A stretch of 64,000 bases of DNA, from the NCBI RefSeq assembly GCF_036946125.1, contig NZ_JAQIJT010000001.1:1279307-1343306 (forward strand). Reading direction: 5' to 3'. A program made the translations under genes and the position numbers. This DNA comes from Sphingomonas adhaesiva (GTDB lineage Bacteria; Pseudomonadota; Alphaproteobacteria; Sphingomonadales; Sphingomonadaceae). Of the stretch, positions 59,843-64,000 are shown in pieces. Within the stretch, counting starts at the first letter, position 1. Each line of letters begins with the position of its first letter. Under the pieces are notes generated by a model that was not told where the DNA came from, did not search any database, and worked only from the letters and a program-made list of their open reading frames with translations.

Positions 59843-60095
59843 CCGCCGGGGCTTTGCCCAGCGACGAACGCCGCGACCATCTCGGCCTGGTCGGGACGCA
59901 GCGCGTCGACTGCGCCGATCGCCACGTCGATCTCGTCGCCGAGCAGGATCGAGGGACATTGCGCCGCTCCTTAGGGTCTGGCATCGGCGCAAAGGCACCA
60001 TAGCCCTCCAAAATCGGGTGGCGAGGGTCGGTGGCCGTCGCCGCACCGCTTGTCGCGAGAATTGCCGGAGCCGCTAAAGCACCGAACCTGAAGAC
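59843..60095 (-). pseudogene. Decayed small exported protein upstream of the GntR gene
   Basis: Two frames show protein-like character: FGALAAPAILATSGAATATD (signal-peptide-like) with HPILEGYGAFAPMPDPKE, then after a shift LLGDEIDVAIGAVDALRPDQ and AEMVAAFVAGQSPGG ending at TGA. The first part recalls the start of periplasmic DsrE-type proteins, which would fit the sulfur genes nearby, but the similarity is weak. Confidence 0.3.
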
Positions 60096-60110
60096 CGCTT
60101 CATTTCTCGA

Positions 60111-60491
60111 TCATCCTACTCGCGCAAAGGAAGCCGCACCGAACAGGTAGGCCGGTGTGACCGCACGCTTCGCCGATGCAGGCGTCACCTTCGCGACCGG
60201 TCGCGCCGCCCCCAAGGCGGCAAACAAGGCTCGGACCCATTCCTCGGCTTGGTCGTCGGCGATGCGATAGTGGATTTGACGCGCTTCGCGGCGCGTCACG
60301 ACCAGCGCGGCCCGGCGTAGCTCGGCAAGCTGCTGGCTGAGCGCGGGCTGACCGATGCCGGTCGCCGCCTCGATCTCGCCGACCGCCTGCTCCCCATCGA
60401 GAAGCGAGGCGAGGATCATCAGTCGCTGGGGCTGGGCGAGTGTGCGTAGCCGTTCCACCATTGCATCGGCCTGGGCACGATCGAGGCTCAT
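60111..60491 (-). CDS. ArsR family regulator, BigR/SqrR-like without cysteines
   Basis: This 126-residue winged-HTH repressor resembles the sulfide/persulfide sensors BigR and SqrR: TLAQPQRLMILASLLDGEQA, then TGIGQPALSQQLAELRRAAL (recognition helix) and REARQIHYRIADD. BigR-type sensors use two cysteines, one in the LMILC position and one near the end of the last helix. Here these are Ala (LMILAS and LFAALG) and the protein has no Cys at all, so the standard disulfide or tetrasulfide switch cannot form. It overlaps the peroxiredoxin gene by ATGA and lies near genes of sulfide oxidation, its likely targets. Confidence 0.82.
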   Translation of the reverse strand: MSLDRAQADAMVERLRTLAQPQRLMILASLLDGEQAVGEIEAATGIGQPALSQQLAELRRAALVVTRREARQIHYRIADDQAEEWVRALFAALGAARPVAKVTPASAKRAVTPAYLFGAASFARVG

Positions 60492-61120
60492 GTGTCGGGC
60501 CTCAGCCGGTGAAACCAGTTCGCCTCGCCATCGACCGGAAGCGCGGGTGGCGACAACACCTCGTCGCCAGGATGCCAGCCTGCGGGCGTTAGCGCGTCGC
60601 CTCTCGACGCCCGTTGAAGCGCTTGCACCGTGCGCAGCATCTCCTCGACCGATCGGCCGACGTTCATCGGATACCAGTTGGTCGCCCGGACCACGCCTTC
60701 GGGGTCGACGAAGTAGGTCGCCCGCACCGCGGCGGAGTCGGTCGCCGCAGCATCAAGCATTCCATAGGCACGTCCGACCGCCATCGAAGGGTCTTCCACG
60801 ACCGGAAACGGCACCTCGACGCCCGAGAGTTCGTGGATCGCGCGCATCCAGGCGACATGGCTGTAGAGGCTGTCGACCGACAGGCCGAGCAGCGCGCAGT
60901 CGATCGCCTCGAATGTCGGCGCTGCCTTGGCGAGCGCGATGAACTCGCTGGTACAGACCGGCGTGAAGTCGGCCGGGTGAGAAAAGAACAGGAGCCAGCG
61001 CCCGCGATACTGATCGAGGCTGACCTCCCCCATCGTCGTGCGTGCGGTGAAATTGGGGGCGGGATCGCCGATGCGAAGCGGTCGAGGCAGGGGGGCAGGT
61101 TCGTCCATCGCGTCGGACAT
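60488..61120 (-). CDS. Peroxiredoxin (1-Cys/Prx6-like)
   Basis: The 210-residue peroxiredoxin reduces peroxides with the peroxidatic Cys in SHPADFTPVCTSEF (about residue 49). A long C-terminal region (DEVLSPPALPVDGEANWFHR) matches the Prx6/AhpC-TSA group. The second Cys in AIDCALLGLSVDS is not in the usual resolving position. I chose ATG 61120; earlier in-frame ATGs (61150, 61159) are possible since the ribosome binding site is weak. It is first in a two-gene operon with arsR and divergent from the sulfide genes. Confidence 0.87.
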   Translation of the reverse strand: MSDAMDEPAPLPRPLRIGDPAPNFTARTTMGEVSLDQYRGRWLLFFSHPADFTPVCTSEFIALAKAAPTFEAIDCALLGLSVDSLYSHVAWMRAIHELSGVEVPFPVVEDPSMAVGRAYGMLDAAATDSAAVRATYFVDPEGVVRATNWYPMNVGRSVEEMLRTVQALQRASRGDALTPAGWHPGDEVLSPPALPVDGEANWFHRLRPDT

Positions 61121-61151
61121 GGCAGCCGAAGGTTGTTGACGCAAGAGCATT

Positions 61152-61177
61152 ACAAACATACATAAAGGATGATTTGT
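61152..61177. promoter_or_regulatory. Imperfect palindrome in the divergent sulfide promoter region
   Basis: ACAAACAT at 61152-61159 is mirrored by ATGATTTGT at 61169-61177 with one extra base. It is AT-rich, unlike its surroundings, and lies between the peroxiredoxin-arsR operon and the sulfide operon. It is the best candidate for the ArsR-type regulator site controlling both. Confidence 0.45.
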
Positions 61178-61189
61178 TAGGAGTCGTAA

Positions 61190-61423
61190 GTGTCTGGTGG
61201 TCGTCATCTCGAACAGGTCGCCGCGCAGCGGAACGGCAGCATCCACGTCCGCGACGGCTTCGACGAGGATGCCTTCGTCGCGATACGCTCGGCGCGCGAC
61301 GCGACGCTCTCGTCACCGCGGCCGATGCTGCCCGCGATCCAGGTCGATATGCGTGCCGGTCGCCTGCCTGGGCCGGAGGCCAACGGCACCCGCTATCTCC
61401 GCATGCCGCTGAACACGCCCTGA
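61190..61423 (+). pseudogene. C-terminal remnant of persulfide dioxygenase (Blh/ETHE1 type)
   Basis: The 77-residue frame starts at GTG with AGGAG 6 nt upstream and reads SIHVRDGFDEDAFVAIRSAR, DATLSSPRPMLPAIQVDMRA and GRLPGPEANGTRYLRMPLN. This is the C-terminal tail of the metallo-beta-lactamase-fold persulfide dioxygenases of bigR operons. The catalytic HxHxDH domain (about 230 residues) is absent; the remnant begins just after it. Translation signals are present so the peptide may be made, but it cannot bind iron. It is coupled to the next gene by TGATG. Confidence 0.72.
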
Positions 61424-61860
61424 TGCCGGGCTTTCCCCATGCCATGCCGCTGCATGGCCTCGCCGGCGGGTTGATGATCGGCCTTGCCGCGGCGCTCATG
61501 CTGCTCGTCAACGGACGGGTCGCCGGATGCAGCGGTCTGTTCGCGCGCGCGACCGGCCTTACCGGAGAGGGCGTGCCACGTGGCATCGCGCTGGCGTTTG
61601 CGATCGGTCTGCCGATCGGCGCCGCGATCATCCTCCTCACCTTGGGCGTTCGAGCCCACTTCCCGTCATCGCTCGTCTTGCTGGCGGTAGCCGGCGTCGT
61701 TGTCGGGTTCGGCACACGGCTAGGCTCCGGCTGCACCAGCGGCCACGGCGTCGTCGGCATGGCGCGGCTCTCGCCGCGTTCGATGGCGGCGACAGCGACA
61801 TTCATGGGGTTCGGGATCGCAACGGCGACGATCATGCGACTGAGCGGGGTGGCGCTGTGA
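61423..61860 (+). CDS. YeeE/YedE-type sulfur permease, first half
   Basis: This 145-residue membrane protein has four helices. Family signature is GTRLGSGCTSGHGVVGMARL (about residues 98-117, with the conserved Cys), preceded by HGLAGGLMIGLAAALMLLVN. YeeE proteins carry thiosulfate or related sulfur compounds via conserved Cys. The ATG shares a base with the preceding stop. It pairs with the next gene, the second half of the permease. Confidence 0.87.
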   Translation: MPGFPHAMPLHGLAGGLMIGLAAALMLLVNGRVAGCSGLFARATGLTGEGVPRGIALAFAIGLPIGAAIILLTLGVRAHFPSSLVLLAVAGVVVGFGTRLGSGCTSGHGVVGMARLSPRSMAATATFMGFGIATATIMRLSGVAL

Positions 61861-62717
61861 GCCGACAGACGCTGGTCGCACTTGCCAGCGGCATGCTGTT
61901 CGGCGCGGGGCTGGCGATCTCGGGCATGACCGATCCAGCGCGCGTCAGCGCGTTCCTCGACGTGGGTGGCTCCTGGGATCCGACGCTCGCCTTCGTGATG
62001 GGCGGAGCCTTGCTCCCGATGGCGGCCGCTTGGGCGCTCGTGCGACGGCGCGGCCGCCCGCTCGTCGCGGACGCCTTTCATCTGCCGTCAACCACACCGA
62101 TCGATGCTCGCCTGCTTGGGGGTGCGGCTCTGTTCGGGATCGGCTGGGGCGTCGCGGGTCTGTGTCCCGGCCCGGCCGTCGCCGCGCTCGCCGTGGCGCC
62201 GGTCCCGGCGCTCGTATTTTGCGTGGGCATGACGACCGGGTTCGTCCTTTTCCGTCTTCTGCCAGCCCCGCCATCGAAAGGAAGCAGCATGGAGTTCACG
62301 CATCTTGCCGATAACTTCGCCGTCTCGGCGCAACTCGACGTCGCCGATGTCGAACGAGCCCGCCGCGCAGGTTTCCGTTCGATCATCGCCAACCGGCTGG
62401 ACGGTGAGGACGCCCGGCAACCGAGCGCCGCCCAGATCGCGGCCGAGGCCACGCGGCTCGGCCTCGCCTTCGCTCATATCCCGATCGGCTTCACGCAAGC
62501 CGGCGATGCCGACGCCGACGCGATGGCGCGGGCGATGCGGGAATTACCGAAACCGATCCTGGCCTATTGCCGGACCGGCACCCGTTCCGCGGCGCTTTGG
62601 GCGCTGGGGCTGGCGCCCGACAGCGAACCTGGAGAACTCGTCAGGCGGGCGGCTGCCGCAGGCCACAAGATCACGGCGCTAATGCCGTCGCTGCGGCGTC
62701 GGGCGGGGGGGCGATGA
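61857..62717 (+). CDS. YeeE/YedE-type permease half fused to DUF442 sulfurtransferase-like domain
   Basis: Residues 1-140 are the second permease half (DUF6691-like): LASGMLFGAGLAISGMTDPA and IGWGVAGLCPGPAVAALAV with conserved Cys. With no stop between them, residues 145-286 form a DUF442/TIGR01244 domain (MEFTHLADNFAVSAQLDVAD; catalytic CRTGTRS, a Cx5R loop). In bigR-type loci DUF442 is normally the N-terminal part of Blh or a separate gene. ATG 62289 has an AAAGGAAG site, so the domain may also be made on its own. The GTG start overlaps the upstream stop by GTGA. Confidence 0.85.
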   Translation: MSRQTLVALASGMLFGAGLAISGMTDPARVSAFLDVGGSWDPTLAFVMGGALLPMAAAWALVRRRGRPLVADAFHLPSTTPIDARLLGGAALFGIGWGVAGLCPGPAVAALAVAPVPALVFCVGMTTGFVLFRLLPAPPSKGSSMEFTHLADNFAVSAQLDVADVERARRAGFRSIIANRLDGEDARQPSAAQIAAEATRLGLAFAHIPIGFTQAGDADADAMARAMRELPKPILAYCRTGTRSAALWALGLAPDSEPGELVRRAAAAGHKITALMPSLRRRAGGR

Positions 62718-63946
62718 CCTATGACATCGTCATCGTGGGCGGCGGGGCGGCCGGCATCGCCACCGCCTCCAGTATCCTCAAGCGTAATCCCGATGTGACG
62801 ATCGCAATCGTCGACGCGGCCAAAGAGCATTACTATCAGCCTGGCTGGACAATGGTGGGCGCTGGCGTGTTCACGCCCGAGCAGACCCGCAAGACCGAAG
62901 CCGAGGTGATGCCCAAGGGCGTCGACTGGCTCCAGGTCGCCGCGTCCGGCTTCGATCCCGACCGCAACGCCGTCGCGCTGGAGGACGGGCGGACGCTCAC
63001 CTACCGCGTCCTCGTCGCGGCGCCGGGGCTGCGCCTCGCCTGGGAGAAGATCGAGGGGCTGGAAGCAACGCTCGGCCGTAACGGCGTCACCTCCAACTAC
63101 CGCTACGATCTCGCGCCCTACACCTACCGGCTCGTCCAGGAGCTGAAGAAGGGGCGCGCGCTGTTCTCGCAGCCGCCCATGCCGATCAAGTGCGCGGGCG
63201 CACCGCAAAAGGCGATGTACCTGTCGTGCGATCTCTGGCGCGAAGCGGGCACGCTGCCCGGCATCGACGTCGAGTTCCACAATGCCGGTGCGGTGCTGTT
63301 CGGGGTGGCGCACTATGTCCCCGCCCTCATGGAATATATCGAGAAGTACGGGATCGACCTGTGCCTCGAATCCAACCTGGTCGCGGTCGACGGCGACCGG
63401 AAGGTCGCCACCTTCGCGCAGAAGAAGGACGGCGAGACGATCCGGGTCGAGCGCGGGTTCGACATGCTCCACGTCGTCCCCCCGCAGGTGTCGCACGAGT
63501 GGGTCGCCAAGAGCCCGCTCGCGGCCGAGACGGGGTTCATCGCGGTCGACGAGTCGACGTTGCGGAGCAAGAAATACGAGAACGTCTTCGCGCTCGGCGA
63601 CGCGGCGGCGACCAGCAACGCCAAGACCGCCGCGGCGGCGCGCAAGCAGGCGCCCGTGGTCGCGGTCAGCGTGCTGGCGGCATTGGACGGCAAGCCGCCG
63701 GTCGCCGACTATGACGGCTATGGCTCGTGCCCGCTGACCGTCGAGCGCGGCAAGATCGTGCTGGCCGAGTTCGGCTATGGCGGGAAACTCCTGCCGAGCT
63801 TCCCGCGCTGGTTCATTGACGGGTCCAAGCCGACGCGCGCCGCCTGGTATCTGAAGGAGCGGTTGCTGCCCGCGATCTACTGGCACGCGATGCTGAAGGG
63901 CCGCGAGCCGATGGCCGCCCCCCATATGATCGGCAAAGCGGCATGA
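62714..63946 (+). CDS. Sulfide:quinone oxidoreductase-like flavoprotein
   Basis: This 410-residue FAD enzyme of the SQR/FCC family would oxidise sulfide to persulfide or sulfane sulfur and reduce quinone. It has DIVIVGGGAAGIATASSILK at the N-terminus (FAD), YYQPGWTMVGAGVFTPEQTR, the redox Cys regions PMPIKCAGAPQKAMYLSCD and FVLG-type NVFALGDAAATSNAKTAAAA (second FAD contact). The C-terminus is an amphipathic membrane-contact segment. The ATG overlaps the previous stop by ATGA. It is the key enzyme of the operon. Confidence 0.9.
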   Translation: MTYDIVIVGGGAAGIATASSILKRNPDVTIAIVDAAKEHYYQPGWTMVGAGVFTPEQTRKTEAEVMPKGVDWLQVAASGFDPDRNAVALEDGRTLTYRVLVAAPGLRLAWEKIEGLEATLGRNGVTSNYRYDLAPYTYRLVQELKKGRALFSQPPMPIKCAGAPQKAMYLSCDLWREAGTLPGIDVEFHNAGAVLFGVAHYVPALMEYIEKYGIDLCLESNLVAVDGDRKVATFAQKKDGETIRVERGFDMLHVVPPQVSHEWVAKSPLAAETGFIAVDESTLRSKKYENVFALGDAAATSNAKTAAAARKQAPVVAVSVLAALDGKPPVADYDGYGSCPLTVERGKIVLAEFGYGGKLLPSFPRWFIDGSKPTRAAWYLKERLLPAIYWHAMLKGREPMAAPHMIGKAA

Positions 63947-64000
63947 CGCTGGAGCCGATCCAGTACCTCTTGGGCGGCATCTCCGGCGCGCTCGTCGGGT
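63943..64000 (+). CDS. TauE/SafE-type sulfite exporter (partial)
   Basis: The first 19 codons read MTLEPIQYLLGGISGALVG, the typical start of TSUP (TauE/SafE) permeases of sulfide operons. It overlaps the SQR stop by ATGA. The rest lies outside the window, so the assignment relies on that start and on operon context. Confidence 0.6.
   Translation, partial: MTLEPIQYLLGGISGALVG

Overview
The window is GC-rich DNA from an alphaproteobacterium, most likely a sphingomonad (Sphingomonas/Novosphingobium type). The case rests on three TonB-dependent receptors with the sphingomonad-style 'DIVVTAQRR' TonB box or related plugs, the HWE histidine kinase, the TacA/TacT-type toxin pair, the BigR/SqrR-type sulfide operon and frequent GTG starts with 4-bp ATGA/GTGA overlaps. 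No rRNA, tRNA or CRISPR array was seen. The placement is inferred from gene content, not from a marker gene.

Layout. (1) 1-2720: an RND-type efflux operon (TetR regulator, NodT-type outer membrane factor, membrane-fusion lipoprotein running off the left edge). (2) 2865-8800: an accessory block with DUF3892 and DUF2188 small proteins, a nested inverted repeat, a three-gene overlapping operon (sigma-like protein, unknown protein, ImmA/IrrE protease), a DUF1778/GNAT toxin-antitoxin pair with a readable promoter-operator, an IS1182-type transposase and a serine resolvase whose catalytic Ser is Pro. (3) 8798-29055: a large catabolic region. A TetR gene faces an operon of acyl-CoA ligase, GH3 glycosidase, TonB receptor and SGNH esterase. 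Then come VOC, SnoaL-like, SDR and polysaccharide-deacetylase genes beside a LysR gene, then a CoA-transferase/MFS/enoyl-CoA hydratase (x2)/acyl-CoA dehydrogenase operon facing an IclR gene, and a second TonB receptor. Together these look able to import a glycosylated or esterified compound, release an acid, activate it with CoA and shorten it by beta-oxidation; the substrate cannot be read from sequence.

(4) 29559-42180: signalling and defence. It holds a shortened receiver protein, a membrane diguanylate cyclase, HU, and a type II restriction-modification set: RHH regulator with a double palindromic operator, C5 methyltransferase, PD-(D/E)XK-like nuclease and Vsr, next to a GIY-YIG nuclease. 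A second resolvase follows, then a decaying siderophore-uptake pair (frameshifted PepSY protein, 5'-truncated TonB receptor), a response regulator/HWE kinase pair and an IS630 element. (5) 42227-50787: a respiratory cluster in which PQQ glucose dehydrogenase, a patatin-like lipase, a small membrane protein, a fused cytochrome oxidase subunit I-III and subunit II form one overlapping minus-strand chain, with DUF2231, CopD-like and CtaG genes beside it. (6) 51011-59100: an AI-2E transporter, a 14-unit GATGGT microsatellite, an NDH-2-like oxidoreductase, then gene debris: a broken IS3 element, an AraC cupin remnant, and an ECF sigma and a GFA gene cut and joined tail to tail. A putative Imm-5-like immunity protein and an exported protein with an in-frame TGA follow.

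(7) 59240-64000: a GntR gene, then a sulfide-detoxification locus: peroxiredoxin and ArsR (BigR/SqrR type) on the minus strand; on the plus strand a 77-residue remnant of a persulfide dioxygenase, two YeeE/YedE permease halves (the second fused to a DUF442 sulfurtransferase-like domain), a sulfide:quinone oxidoreductase and the start of a TauE/SafE exporter. The missing dioxygenase core, a regulator without cysteines and the permease-DUF442 fusion make this the most unusual module in the window. The R-M-Vsr locus with its RHH operator, the oxidase-GDH chain and the ImmA/IrrE trio are the other places worth a second look.
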